Assembly: GCF_000400505.1 (NCBI RefSeq) | Contig: NZ_CM001857.1 | Coordinates: forward strand, 3,592,390 to 3,656,389 | Length of the DNA stretch: 64,000 nucleotides | Reading direction: 5' to 3' | DNA from: Musicola paradisiaca NCPPB 2511 | Lineage (GTDB): Bacteria > Pseudomonadota > Gammaproteobacteria > Enterobacterales > Enterobacteriaceae | Shown: positions 17,808 through 27,013 of the stretch, piece after piece | Numbering within the stretch: position 1 is the stretch's first letter | How the letters are laid out: each line of letters opens with the position of its first letter | Translations under genes and position numbers: made by a program | Notes under the pieces: generated by a model | Told to the model about the DNA's origin: nothing | The model's input: only the letters and a program-made list of their open reading frames with translations | Database searches by the model: none

Positions 17808-18617
17808 TTATATAAATATGGCGTTATCGTCGATTGTTTTCCGGCTTTCTCGCACCATCTCACTGATGGCATTAATCATAATTTCCGGATGGTCGTTAAA
17901 ATAGAAATGATTCCCCGGCACCTGTTTGGCACCGAGAAAATGTTGCGTATGTGACTGCCATTTCATCAGGCTGCCGACCGGAACATGCGCATCATGTTCA
18001 CCGACGATAACCATCATGGGCGCGCTCACCGGCGCAGAATATTGATAGCGGTATTTAGCAATAAGCTGGAAATCGCGCTTTAATTTTTCGGCAACGATGT
18101 CATTCAGAAATGGACTGTGCATGAGACTTTCGTCAATGCCGTTGAAATAAGCCATTTCCTGAATAAACGTCTCATTATCCATTTCAGCCATGCGGACAAT
18201 GCGTGGCGAAGGTATTTCCGTCGGGCTCAGGCTGGCGGAAAGCAGCAATCCGGCGGGAGGTATCCGCAACTTTTTTGCAACCTCCCAGGCAAGTATTGCC
18301 CCCATACTGTGGCCGAAAAGATAAAACGTCTTATCGCCTTCCCGTGCGATAGCGGCAGCAATGTTTTCCGTCAGCTGGTTGACATCGGTTGGGTACGCTT
18401 CGCAGTAGCGGCGTCCGGTTCCAGGCAACGTAACGACCTTCATGAGCAGATCGTCCGACAATCCAGACTGCCAGCGAAGGTAATCCTCCGCATTGCCTCC
18501 GGCATGAGCCAAGCAATAGAGCACAGAATCATTTGGCCGCGCTTCTCTGGCAGTCGAAAACCAATGGCCCAACCCACCCCCGCGATTCATCCTTGCTGTA
18601 GCTCCTATTGCAGACAT
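17808..18617 (-). CDS. Type II thioesterase (alpha/beta hydrolase)
   Basis: This is the first gene of the biosynthetic operon. From the ATG at 18617 (GAAGG nine bases upstream) it encodes 269 residues; ATGs at 18626 and 18590 are alternatives. Motifs are CLAHAGGNA (oxyanion loop), GHSMG with nucleophile Ser104, an aspartate in VGEHDAHVP and a histidine in GNHFYF, giving a complete catalytic triad. Type II thioesterases remove wrong or stalled acyl groups from NRPS/PKS carriers, and sometimes release the product. The NRPS here lacks its own thioesterase, so a release role is possible. Confidence 0.88.
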   Translation of the reverse strand: MSAIGATARMNRGGGLGHWFSTAREARPNDSVLYCLAHAGGNAEDYLRWQSGLSDDLLMKVVTLPGTGRRYCEAYPTDVNQLTENIAAAIAREGDKTFYLFGHSMGAILAWEVAKKLRIPPAGLLLSASLSPTEIPSPRIVRMAEMDNETFIQEMAYFNGIDESLMHSPFLNDIVAEKLKRDFQLIAKYRYQYSAPVSAPMMVIVGEHDAHVPVGSLMKWQSHTQHFLGAKQVPGNHFYFNDHPEIMINAISEMVRESRKTIDDNAIFI

Positions 18618-19097
18618 CCCAATCATCCTTCGCTAAGCCAAATCACACACATTAACTCACTTAATGTTAATGAGATGTTTATTTCACAATACTAATGTTA
18701 CGTTTTGATTTATGTACATAAGGATTTAGCTGATGTACCCACAAACAAAACCTTATAAACACGATTAATTAAATAAAATCATTAATTTAAAAAAACAAGG
18801 AATAAATAAATGAAAATAGAATAATAGTCATAGCGTAAAACGGATGAACCCATAGCCATTAAAACACTTGATAATATAAATATTACTGCATATTGATTAT
18901 GTTTTAACCCAAATAACCATGTCGTCATTATCTGAGACAAAATCACCTAAGAAGGTCTTACGAAATGGGGGAAACTGAAGGATTGCCGGCATCATGAACA
19001 TCCCAGTTCATGTATTCATCGCCGAGCGGCAACCTCCGGCGTGCAGGATGACTTATTACCGCCGAGCCGCATCATCACGCCGGGTAAAGCAAAACTG
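18618..19097 (-). promoter_or_regulatory. Leader/promoter region of the biosynthetic operon
   Basis: About 480 bp without a credible gene between the thioesterase start and the sfnB stop. It is strikingly AT-rich (long A/T runs at 18740-18900) compared with the GC-rich operon. All 13 downstream genes are packed with overlaps or short gaps (largest about 60 bp), so the main operon promoter should lie here. I could not pick a single convincing -35/-10 pair or a recognisable operator. AT-richness fits silencing by H-NS, which is inference. Confidence 0.5.
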
Positions 19098-20276
19098 CTA
19101 AATGTAATTGTGCCGTTTGGGATAGACGCCGTTTAAATAGTACTGGCCGATGGCATTAACCTTCCAGCGCACCGGATCATGCAGCGTATGTGTACGCGCG
19201 TTACGCCAGTGGCGGTGCAAGTTGAGCGATTCCCGGGTTGAACCGGTTCCGGCAAGATCAAAAAGCTGATTACTGGCCAATAACGCAATGTCGCTTGCCA
19301 GCACTTTGGCAATGCCCACACGCACGGAAAGCCGGGCAAGATCGGCGTCGGTGCTGATTACCGTTTCATCCAGCTCTCCGGCTACCTGATCCAACATCGC
19401 AGCAGCGGCGGCATAGCGGATTTCAAGATCGCCAATCCCCGAAATAATATAGGGGTCATCACTCGCCTGCTCCGCACTGCTGTCAATCCACGGGCGGGCC
19501 GTTTGCCTGATATATTTTATCGTCTCATCAATAGATTCCCGGGCAATCCCGATATCAATCGATGCATGAATCAACTGTGAGGCAGCACCTATCGGATGGA
19601 CATCAAGAAATGCTTCGGTAAACGGAATGATATGCTCTTCATTGACCACAACGTTATTCAACAGCACGGTACCGCTTGCCGTCACTTTTTGGCCAAAGCC
19701 TGACCAGTCCGTCTTTATCTCCATACCCGGCGCGTTTTTCGGGACAAATGCATGCATAAATACGCCGATGTCATCTTTAGCAACAATGCCTATCCAGTCC
19801 GCGTGTATACAACCTGTCGCATAATACTTCTTACCATTCAGCCGCCAGCCCCCTCTTTCCTGCGTCAGCGTCGTCTGAATATCAGCCGCATTCTTACCGC
19901 CGATTTCCGACGCCGCCTGAGCAAATTTTTTACCCGCCAGGATTTCACTAAAGAAAAACGTTTTCTGGGAAGGAAGAGCTACAGCATTAAGGAGATCAAT
20001 AATATGAAAATGGCTGCGGGGAATTTGCGCTATCGAAGGGTCGGCCGCCGCAATGAGGCGCGTTATCTGGCTGAGCGCTTTATAACCCAAATCAGGGCCG
20101 CCATATTCCCGGGGTATCGTCATGGCCCAAAGTCCGGATGACGAGTAGGCATCCACCTGCTCCGTACTAATATGACGGGTCTGATCCCGCTCAGATGCGC
20201 TGTGGCGTAACCATTGTGCAATATCATTAGCATCAGATAACGACTTGGATAACTGTGGGCTTGTCATCGATTTCAT
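19098..20276 (-). CDS. sfnB: SfnB-type acyl-CoA-dehydrogenase-like sulfur acquisition oxidoreductase
   Basis: The 392-residue protein has the acyl-CoA dehydrogenase fold and resembles the SfnB/DszC group (IPREYGGPDLGYKALS near the N terminus, ASEIGGKNAADI mid-protein, a C-terminal GTGSTRESLNLHRHWRNART). Such enzymes are FMNH2-dependent monooxygenases that release sulfite from organosulfur compounds under sulfate starvation. It is divergent from a TSUP-family carrier and next to a LysR regulator, a common sulfur-scavenging arrangement. The exact substrate (dimethyl sulfone, a sulfonate or other) is not readable. It lies about 480 bp upstream of the hydrazine operon on the same strand, and I regard it as a separate locus. 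Confidence 0.8.
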   Translation of the reverse strand: MKSMTSPQLSKSLSDANDIAQWLRHSASERDQTRHISTEQVDAYSSSGLWAMTIPREYGGPDLGYKALSQITRLIAAADPSIAQIPRSHFHIIDLLNAVALPSQKTFFFSEILAGKKFAQAASEIGGKNAADIQTTLTQERGGWRLNGKKYYATGCIHADWIGIVAKDDIGVFMHAFVPKNAPGMEIKTDWSGFGQKVTASGTVLLNNVVVNEEHIIPFTEAFLDVHPIGAASQLIHASIDIGIARESIDETIKYIRQTARPWIDSSAEQASDDPYIISGIGDLEIRYAAAAAMLDQVAGELDETVISTDADLARLSVRVGIAKVLASDIALLASNQLFDLAGTGSTRESLNLHRHWRNARTHTLHDPVRWKVNAIGQYYLNGVYPKRHNYI

Positions 20277-20548
20277 AGCACATGACTCCAGCGTGGTTGC
20301 TTTTCAGAACATGTATATTAATCGTTAATGAGATGTTTTTACTTAGCTATTTCCGCTGATTTCCTAAGGAAAATCCTGAGCAGGCTATTTTCTGTTACGC
20401 CATGTATTCACGCATATCACAGTAAATACCAAAATCAGTTTTTCCTTGATATACCCTCAGCAAAAAACGCATATGCAGGCACTATTGCTCCACTTAATAT
20501 CCCTGCTATCAAAGAGATAAGTTCGGTGTCATATAACAGGGGAATCAA

Positions 20549-21253
20549 GTGATTACCATTATGTCCGTATTCCTATTGGCTGGAATAGTGAAAGGTGTGA
20601 TCGGGCTGGGGCTGCCGACGATATCCATGGGTTTATTAACCGTCGTTATGGCGCCGGCCAGCGCAGCCAGTTTGTTAATTATTCCCTCTCTGGTGACGAA
20701 TATATGGCAACTCTTCATCGGCCCTGCATTTCTTCGTTTAATTAAAAGATTATGGGGGTTTATCGCAGGGATTTTCATTGGCACATTATTCAGCGTATTG
20801 CCCGGCTTAACGTCTACATCCTCATGGACTGAAGCGGCACTGGGTATCGTGCTTATTATGTATGGCCTGTGGGGACTCATTGCCACGAAGCTCCCGTCCC
20901 CGGGTAAATCCGAGAAATGGCTTTCACCACTGATTGGTTATATTACCGGCGCCATTACCGCAGCAACCGGCGTTTTCGTTATTCCGGCGGTACCCTACCT
21001 GCAATCGCTTCAGTTAAATAAAAACGATCTTGTTCAGGCGCTCGGACTGGCGTTTACGGCTTCAACCATCGCCCTGGCGATACATTTGTCATTGGACAAC
21101 AAGCTGGATCACATTGACTATTATCTATCCGCCATTGCGTTAATCCCTGCAATTATCGGGATGTATGCCGGTCAATACCTGCGCGAACTCACCTTCCGCC
21201 GCTGTTTTTTTATCGGATTGATCGCACTTGGCGCTTATATGGCGATGAAGTAA
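20549..21253 (+). CDS. TSUP family (TauE/SafE) membrane transporter, copy 1
   Basis: A 234-residue, strongly hydrophobic protein with about seven or eight membrane segments and TSUP features (GVIGLGLPTISMG near the N terminus, TAATGVFVIPAVPYLQSL at mid-protein). TSUP carriers move sulfite, sulfoacetate or other organosulfur anions. It starts at GTG. It is divergent from sfnB across 272 bp and its stop lies 3 bp from the end of the convergent lysR gene. A very similar paralogue is encoded at 31871-32587 inside a repeated block. Confidence 0.85.
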   Translation: MITIMSVFLLAGIVKGVIGLGLPTISMGLLTVVMAPASAASLLIIPSLVTNIWQLFIGPAFLRLIKRLWGFIAGIFIGTLFSVLPGLTSTSSWTEAALGIVLIMYGLWGLIATKLPSPGKSEKWLSPLIGYITGAITAATGVFVIPAVPYLQSLQLNKNDLVQALGLAFTASTIALAIHLSLDNKLDHIDYYLSAIALIPAIIGMYAGQYLRELTFRRCFFIGLIALGAYMAMK

Positions 21254-21256
21254 CGG

Positions 21257-22153
21257 CTATGAATTAGCCGGGCGTTGCGCCAGGAAATCGACAAATTCCT
21301 TTATATAACTGGGAAGTTCGGCGAAATCTCGCGCGCAGATAATCAGTTTTCGGTCAGCCCAACGCTCTGTCAGGCGGATGATTTTGCAGCTATGGTGATG
21401 ACAATAACGCTCAGCGGCATGTCTCGGGATAATCGCGATACCGGCACCGCTGCTGACGATCTGCATCACAGCATCAAACGTGGTCATACGGACACGGTAA
21501 TTAAGGCGGTGCCCCAACTTTTTAGCGTGGTCTTCAATATGCTCCTGGAGCGCGCTCCCTTCGGACAATCCGATGAACTCAGCCGTGACGATCTCTTCAA
21601 ACGTCGTGCTTTCGATATCATGCCAACGGCCGTTTGCCGGTGCAAACACCACCAGTTCGTCATCACTGAAAGGGAGTGAGGCCAGTCCGTTCAACTGGGT
21701 CGAATCAGCCACGATGCCTAAATTCGCCATTTGATTCTTCACTGCCGCGACGATGTCGTAGCTGAGCATCTCTTTAACGGAAATGGAAATATTGGGATTA
21801 CTGAGTAAATAAGGGCCGATCAGCGCGGGTAAAAATTCGCTCTGTGCCGAAGAGTTACATAACAGATTGATATGCCCGCGCAGCCCTTTGCCATATTGGC
21901 GCAACTCACTGCGCATATGTTCAACATGCTGCAATACAATATTGGCACGGTTGACTAACGAATATCCCGCATCCGACAGCTTCACGCCTTCTCTCGAACG
22001 GCTAAACAACGGGACGCCGAGCTCGCCTTCCATACCGCGAATGCGCTCGCTGGCTGACTGCAAGGTCAAGTTTGACAGCGCAGCGCCGCCGGTGATGCTT
22101 CCAGCCTTATAAACGTTTAGAAACAGACGCAAATCAACAATATCAAACCGCAT
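21257..22153 (-). CDS. LysR family transcriptional regulator
   Basis: The ATG at 22153 has GGGAG about ten bases upstream and yields 298 residues; an upstream in-frame extension is rejected as it lacks LysR similarity. Residues 1-60 form the winged HTH (DLRLFLNVYKAGSITGGA...), followed by a typical effector-binding domain (SSGAGIAIIPRHAAERY). It is convergent with the TSUP gene, 3 bp apart, and probably controls the sfnB/TSUP divergent promoter, in line with Cbl/CysB-like control of sulfur genes. A fragment of a second copy survives at 32591-32725. Confidence 0.88.
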   Translation of the reverse strand: MRFDIVDLRLFLNVYKAGSITGGAALSNLTLQSASERIRGMEGELGVPLFSRSREGVKLSDAGYSLVNRANIVLQHVEHMRSELRQYGKGLRGHINLLCNSSAQSEFLPALIGPYLLSNPNISISVKEMLSYDIVAAVKNQMANLGIVADSTQLNGLASLPFSDDELVVFAPANGRWHDIESTTFEEIVTAEFIGLSEGSALQEHIEDHAKKLGHRLNYRVRMTTFDAVMQIVSSGAGIAIIPRHAAERYCHHHSCKIIRLTERWADRKLIICARDFAELPSYIKEFVDFLAQRPANS

Positions 22154-22280
22154 AAAAAACAGACTCCCTTTGATATATAGCGCGTTACCCGGCTTGTGTA
22201 AGCAAGCCCGTTTCGTTCCACACACTTCTTGAAATTTTCGAGCTCTTAACCCTGATCCAAAATCAATGCAGTGCTGATTC

Positions 22281-22690
22281 TGAACCGCCCCGGTTTTCCT
22301 GGAGAGAGTGAAGTCAGGAAAATCAGGCTGCCAGATTGTTACGATTTTCGGAAGCATAATAGACTTTTTCGGCTTCAGCCGGAGGTCTGTGACCGATGCG
22401 TTCGGGCAACCGGCGATTGTTATACCCATCCCCCATGCCAGTACCGTCAGCCCACTTCCGCATAATGTTCCCAGCGCTTACGGTGTACCACTTCCGCTTG
22501 AGAAAGACCATTGATACCTCGGCCAGCGCATTATCTATCGTAAGAGCCACCGGTGCTGCCTGTTGATGCCAGCAGTTTTGTATCCTTAAGCCGCTGCGTG
22601 TAAGCCAGTGAGACGTACTGTGAACCCTTATCGCTGTGATGGATAATTTCCTGGCTCGCACTCAACAACACGGGATGTGCATTTTCTAAT
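22281..22690 (-). mobile_element. IS3-family insertion sequence remnant (transposase 3' part)
   Basis: A terminal sequence TGAACCGCCCCGG at 22281 matches IS3-family ends. The adjacent minus-strand frame reads RRLPERIGHRPPAEAEKVYY and, further up, NALAEV, as in the DDE integrase-core end of IS3-family OrfB. The coding frame is broken by several frameshifts and nothing of OrfA is recognisable, so it is a decayed element. The opposite IS end was not found. It lies between the LysR gene and ccdAB, suggesting this joint of the accessory region was shaped by IS activity. Confidence 0.75.
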
Positions 22691-22865
22691 CGTGCCAAAT
22701 CCACAGGCAAAACGGGCTCTCAAACTGCTGTTCAATAGCGTCACATCATCGTAAATCATCAGCCCCCCCGCTGGACACGAAGCATCGCCATGTTTCTCGG
22801 GGTTATACGTTTGAGGAGTTGAAGGCGGTGGAGTTAAATCTTGGCTAATTGCTGAAAACCATGCG

Positions 22866-22877
22866 GAGTATATACTC
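22866..22877. promoter_or_regulatory. 12-bp palindrome upstream of ccdA
   Basis: GAGTATATACTC is a perfect 12-bp palindrome ending 28 bases before the ccdA start. Its TATA core could also be part of a -10 region. CcdA-CcdB complexes repress their own promoter by binding such upstream sites, so this is a candidate operator. A GAGAGGAG ribosome site follows at 22891-22898. Confidence 0.5.
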
Positions 22878-22905
22878 ACAGTACGCATAAGAGAGGAGCA
22901 TCATC

Positions 22906-23124
22906 ATGAAACACCGCGTCAGCGTTACCGTGGACAAAGACAATTATCAAGTTCTGAGTGCTGCCGGAGTCAATATTTCCGGGCTGGTGAACGATGCCAT
23001 CGGCAAAGAAGCCCGCCGCATCAAAGCTGAGCAATGGAAGAAGGAAAACCGTGAAGGGATGGAAGAAGTCGCCCGATTTATCGCACAAAATGGCTCGTTT
23101 GCGGATGAAAACAGGAACTGGTGA
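22906..23124 (+). CDS. ccdA: CcdA antitoxin
   Basis: The 72-residue protein starts with a ribbon-helix-helix DNA-binding segment ([17 protein letters not shown]) and ends in the unstructured toxin-binding tail with the conserved [15 protein letters not shown], almost the same as F-plasmid CcdA. It neutralises CcdB and autoregulates the pair. A strong GAGGAG ribosome site precedes the ATG. Its stop is two bases before the ccdB start. Confidence 0.95.
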   Translation: MKHRVSVTVDKDNYQVLSAAGVNISGLVNDAIGKEARRIKAEQWKKENREGMEEVARFIAQNGSFADENRNW

Positions 23125-23126
23125 TC

Positions 23127-23432
23127 ATGCAATTCTTTGTTTATCAATACAAACGCGCCAGTCACTACACAATGTTTGTCGATGTACAAAGTGATATTGT
23201 CGAGACGCCAGGGCGGCGAACGGTCATGCCGCTTATCGAAGCGCGTCACCTGTCTGAGAAAGTGAATAAAGCGTTGTTCCCGCTGATCCGCATCGACGGC
23301 GAAGATTATCGGTTGATGACCACTGAACTATCCAACGTTCCCGTTGAGGTCATTGGTGCGGCTATCGCGGATCTTGGCGAGTACGCCGATGAGATTAAAG
23401 GCGCTATTAATCTGATGTTTTGGGGGATTTGA
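23127..23432 (+). CDS. ccdB: CcdB toxin (DNA gyrase inhibitor)
   Basis: The 101-residue protein is full length for CcdB and keeps the family landmarks: [10 protein letters not shown] at the start, [15 protein letters not shown], and the C-terminal INLMFWGI, whose last Trp-Gly-Ile residues contact GyrA in the F-plasmid toxin. The ATG at 23127 follows the ccdA stop by two bases, giving coupled translation. No inactivating change is visible. Its position beside an IS remnant points to acquisition with mobile DNA; it may act as a stabiliser of the accessory region. Confidence 0.95.
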   Translation: MQFFVYQYKRASHYTMFVDVQSDIVETPGRRTVMPLIEARHLSEKVNKALFPLIRIDGEDYRLMTTELSNVPVEVIGAAIADLGEYADEIKGAINLMFWGI

Positions 23433-23567
23433 GATGGATTCAGCGTGTCCGCACATCGCCTTTCCCTCCTTTTTTGATCAAGTAACAACAGCATGCCAAA
23501 AGATCTCTCAAAATGAATGGGCCGGTTTAGTGGGATGCTTACAGAATGACGAGACCCGGCCTGGCCA

Positions 23568-24839
23568 TCAGAATGCCGTTTCCAGTGAATCCGTGACGCA
23601 ATAGTCATCGTCCACCAAGGGCAAATAGCGCCATTTATCAAAGGCTGTACACGGATGCGATATACCACACCCCAGCCAATCGCCAGGCTGCAGTTTTTCA
23701 TCTTCCGGCAGCAACACATAGGCATGTTGATCATTAATGTCACTGATGCGCAGATGGGTCGCCGCGCGTGGCGCATGGCCATCAGCATTGCGTATCCACA
23801 GCGGGTTGGGTAAATCCTGATCGAACGGCACATCGCGGCGGCCAAAATCAACAAAGGCCAACCCGGCTTCCGGGCGTGATAATACTCGCCCCCAAATCTC
23901 CAGCGCCGCGGTGAAATGATGGGTCGTCCCTGCCTGTGAGAAAGGCGCAATACGCGCGTAGAGCCCGCAGTCGTGCGCCATATACGCGCCGGAACGAATC
24001 AACGGCGTCACCGGCAACGGTAGTTTTGCCGCCACAAAGCACGCCGTCACGACATCAAACCATGCACCGCCACCGGCACTGAGAATGATGTGATGACGGC
24101 TGAACAGTTTTTCTTCCGCCAGCCGTGCAGCCGTATCGATCATCATTGCACAGTAATCTTTCACCCGTTGAATACCGGCTGTATCGCGGCCAGCGCCAAG
24201 CGCCCCCTCATAACCGGCGACCCCCACCAACTGCAGTGAAGGCGTGGCGGCAACCGCACGGGCAATGGCCAGTGCGTCTTGTAGCGAACGGCAACCGGTA
24301 CGACCACCACTCACGGACATTTCCAGCAATACCGAAATAGGGGTACTGCCCAGATGTTGCGACAACAGTTTTACGCCCTGTAATGAATCGACATAACAGA
24401 GAAAATCGTGTTCGGGATGCTGCTGCTGATATTGCGCGACCCAGCGAATGCCGGCCGGGTCGACCAGTTCATTGGCCAGCAACACATTCCGAATACCAAA
24501 CTGGCGTAAAGCACGTACCTGAGCGGGTGTTGCCGCACTCAGTCCCCAGGCGCCGCCTTCAGTGATCGCCCGGCGCAGAATGGCGGGAGACATAGACGTT
24601 TTACCGTGCGCGGCCAGCAGTACGCCGTTTTCCCGGCAAAAGGCCGCCAGTTGCCGCAGGTTATGCTCCAGCGCGGACTGTTTCATGACCATCAGCGGCG
24701 AAAATACCTGATCGCTGTTGAATATCGACGTCCCCATAGCCAGAGGCGCATTGCCTGACCCCGCTACCGATTTAAAACGTGGCGCCGGCTGCTGCGCATC
24801 CAGTAAACCGTCGGCCTGGAGAGGAAAATGAATCGACAT
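23568..24839 (-). CDS. D-threonine aldolase/D-serine deaminase family PLP enzyme
   Basis: The 423-residue protein has the alanine-racemase-like N-terminal barrel with the PLP lysine in LLAAHGKTSMS and a C-terminal D-serine-dehydratase-like domain ending in a metal-site-type GISHPCTAFDKW segment. Fold-type III members act on D-threonine, D-serine or 3-hydroxyaspartate, usually with a divalent metal. It is the last gene of an operon with an amino-acid ABC importer, and RidA upstream would remove the enamine/imine products of a deaminase. A role in use of an imported D- or hydroxy-amino acid is inferred. Confidence 0.83.
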   Translation of the reverse strand: MSIHFPLQADGLLDAQQPAPRFKSVAGSGNAPLAMGTSIFNSDQVFSPLMVMKQSALEHNLRQLAAFCRENGVLLAAHGKTSMSPAILRRAITEGGAWGLSAATPAQVRALRQFGIRNVLLANELVDPAGIRWVAQYQQQHPEHDFLCYVDSLQGVKLLSQHLGSTPISVLLEMSVSGGRTGCRSLQDALAIARAVAATPSLQLVGVAGYEGALGAGRDTAGIQRVKDYCAMMIDTAARLAEEKLFSRHHIILSAGGGAWFDVVTACFVAAKLPLPVTPLIRSGAYMAHDCGLYARIAPFSQAGTTHHFTAALEIWGRVLSRPEAGLAFVDFGRRDVPFDQDLPNPLWIRNADGHAPRAATHLRISDINDQHAYVLLPEDEKLQPGDWLGCGISHPCTAFDKWRYLPLVDDDYCVTDSLETAF

Positions 24840-24850
24840 AACGCCCCCGT

Positions 24851-25588
24851 TTAATGTTCCAGAACGCGCGACAAAAACTGCTGAGTCCGCGGATTCTGAG
24901 GGTTAACAAAAATTTGCTCCGGTGCCCCCTGCTCTGCAATCACCCCTTGATCCATAAACACCACGCGATCGGCGGTCTTGCGCGCAAAGCCCATTTCATG
25001 CGTCACCACAACCATGGTCATACCTTCACGCGCCAGGCTGCGCATGACGGCCATGACTTCACCGACGAGTTCAGGATCGAGCGCGGAGGTGGCCTCATCG
25101 AAAAACATGATTTTCGGTTCAACCGCCAGGGCTCGGGCAATAGCGACTCGTTGCTGCTGGCCGCCAGAAAGTTGAGCGGGATAATAATCCGCACGATCAG
25201 CAAGCCCGACGCGGGTTAGCGCAGCCATACCGCGGCGGCGGGCTTCGGTTTCGGAAAGCTTTTGTGCTTTAACCAGCGCCAGCGTCACATTGCCAAGCGC
25301 GGTTTTATGAGGGAAGAGATTGAACTGCTGAAACACCATGCCAACATGGCCGCAGATTTCCCGGCTACGTTTTCTGTCGTGTAACGGCACATCGTTGACC
25401 CAGATTTCACCGCCGTCAGCGATTTCAAGCCCGCTCATGATACGTAACACAGTGCTTTTGCCAGAGCCAGAGGCGCCAATCAGCACCAAAACCGCACCAG
25501 GTAATACCTCCAGGCTAATCTCTTTAAGCACCTGGGTTGAGCCAAAGGATTTGCTAATACGGCTCAGTGTAATGGCTGACTTACTCAT
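24851..25588 (-). CDS. Polar amino acid ABC transporter, ATPase subunit
   Basis: The 245-residue ATPase has Walker [10 protein letters not shown], signature [15 protein letters not shown], Walker [15 protein letters not shown] and a switch histidine in VVTHEMGFA. It closely resembles GlnQ/HisP-type subunits that power amino-acid uptake. It overlaps the upstream permease gene by four bases and is followed, 11 bp later, by the PLP enzyme gene. Confidence 0.93.
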   Translation of the reverse strand: MSKSAITLSRISKSFGSTQVLKEISLEVLPGAVLVLIGASGSGKSTVLRIMSGLEIADGGEIWVNDVPLHDRKRSREICGHVGMVFQQFNLFPHKTALGNVTLALVKAQKLSETEARRRGMAALTRVGLADRADYYPAQLSGGQQQRVAIARALAVEPKIMFFDEATSALDPELVGEVMAVMRSLAREGMTMVVVTHEMGFARKTADRVVFMDQGVIAEQGAPEQIFVNPQNPRTQQFLSRVLEH

Positions 25589-26229
25589 AATAACGGGCTC
25601 CTGGCCTGATGATGTTGAACCCAGCGGGAAAGCGGAAAGCAGACAACGAAGTACAGCAGGGATACCAGGCTGTAAATCACCGCGGGCTGGCCGATACGAT
25701 CGACAATCGCCTGCCCTTGATGCATCAATTCGGACATGCCGATCATACTGACGATTGAGGTGTCCTTAATCAGCGAAAGATATTGGCCGACCAAAGGCGG
25801 CAACACGATGCCGCGTGTTTGCGGCAGCACCACATGCATAAAGGTCTGCCATTTAGACAGCCCCAGAATCCATGACACTTCCCATTGCCCTTTAGGGACG
25901 GCATCAATACCCGCGCGGAACACCTCGGAAATATATGCCCCTTGATAAATGCTCAGACCAAGAATACCAGCGGCAAACAAATTGATTTCATAACCGAAAT
26001 AAGCCACGCCAAAATAAATAAACATCAGTGTTATTAGCACCGGAGTACCGCGAAACAATTCGGTATACAGCAAAGCAAGTTGCCGGCCGAACGGCAAACG
26101 ACTGGTGCGTAACACCGCAGCCAACAGACCAAGCAGCGTGCTGCCCACCATTGCGGCGACAGAAAGCAGCAGCGTAATACCGAGCCCTCTGAGCAATATC
26201 GGCAACGAGTCAAACATCAATTCGCTCAT
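25585..26229 (-). CDS. Amino acid ABC transporter permease
   Basis: A 214-residue HisM/GlnP-type inner-membrane permease with about five hydrophobic segments and the coupling-loop (EAA-like) motif around [18 protein letters not shown] that docks on the ATPase. It overlaps both neighbours by four bases (ATGA type), so the two permeases and the ATPase are translationally coupled. The companion permease is encoded immediately upstream; together they would form a heterodimer. Confidence 0.92.
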   Translation of the reverse strand: MSELMFDSLPILLRGLGITLLLSVAAMVGSTLLGLLAAVLRTSRLPFGRQLALLYTELFRGTPVLITLMFIYFGVAYFGYEINLFAAGILGLSIYQGAYISEVFRAGIDAVPKGQWEVSWILGLSKWQTFMHVVLPQTRGIVLPPLVGQYLSLIKDTSIVSMIGMSELMHQGQAIVDRIGQPAVIYSLVSLLYFVVCFPLSRWVQHHQARSPLL

Positions 26230-26963
26230 AGCAAACTCTCCTGCCTCACGAGGTTACTCAGCGTTTTCTTTGTCCGCCGCCAGACGGACTTTTTTACCGG
26301 AGTCACCCGCGGCGGATGAAACAGACGCCGTCCTGCCACATTCCCTAACCAGGAGAACAAATTACTGAGTAACAGATAGATCAACGCCACCACGCTAAAC
26401 GTCTGGATATACAACAATGTGCGGGCATTGATCACCGTCGCGGTGCCGGTTAATTCAGGCAGGGCAATGGCCGATAGCAGCGACGTTCCAAGCAATAATT
26501 GAATCAGATTGTTGATGATTGCCGGCCACACCGCGCGAGCCGCCTGAGGCAACACCACGTGGAGAAACATTTGACGACGCGGCATGCCAAGGATCCACGC
26601 CGCTTCTAGTTGGCCTTTCGGTACGGACTGTATACCCGCACGGAACGTCTCCGAGAGATATGCGCCAACATTGATACCCAGCGCCAACACACCCGCCGTG
26701 AAAGCATTCAGGGTGATACCAATCGACGGCAGGGCAAAGAAAACAATAAAAATCTGCAACAACACCGGTGTATTACGAATGAACTCGACATAAACGTGGC
26801 TGAGCCAACGTATCAGCGCCACTGACGATGACGTTGCCAACGCGGACAATAACCCCAGCGCAACCGCCAGAAGAAAGGCCAGCAGGGTAATCTGCAATGC
26901 CAGCCAGGCCGCAGAGAGAAAGGTGTCCGCGTATCGCCACAAGGCTAACCATTGATAACTCAT
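26226..26963 (-). CDS. Amino acid ABC transporter permease
   Basis: The 245-residue protein is the second HisQ/GlnP-family permease, with the coupling motif AAWILGMPRRQMFLHVVLPQ and five or so membrane segments. It has an extra basic C-terminal tail of about 30 residues beyond the last membrane helix. It is 50 bp downstream of the binding-protein gene and overlaps the next permease by four bases. Confidence 0.92.
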   Translation of the reverse strand: MSYQWLALWRYADTFLSAAWLALQITLLAFLLAVALGLLSALATSSSVALIRWLSHVYVEFIRNTPVLLQIFIVFFALPSIGITLNAFTAGVLALGINVGAYLSETFRAGIQSVPKGQLEAAWILGMPRRQMFLHVVLPQAARAVWPAIINNLIQLLLGTSLLSAIALPELTGTATVINARTLLYIQTFSVVALIYLLLSNLFSWLGNVAGRRLFHPPRVTPVKKSVWRRTKKTLSNLVRQESLL

Positions 26964-27013
26964 GTTTTAGCTCCTTCCTGCGGCACAACACCTGCTGTGC
27001 CGCGCACCAACCA

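Noticed and set aside
19098-20276. SfnB-like enzyme as part of the hydrazine cluster
   Set aside because: It belongs to a sfnB-TSUP-lysR unit that is duplicated elsewhere without any hydrazine gene, and about 480 bp of AT-rich DNA separates it from the operon.
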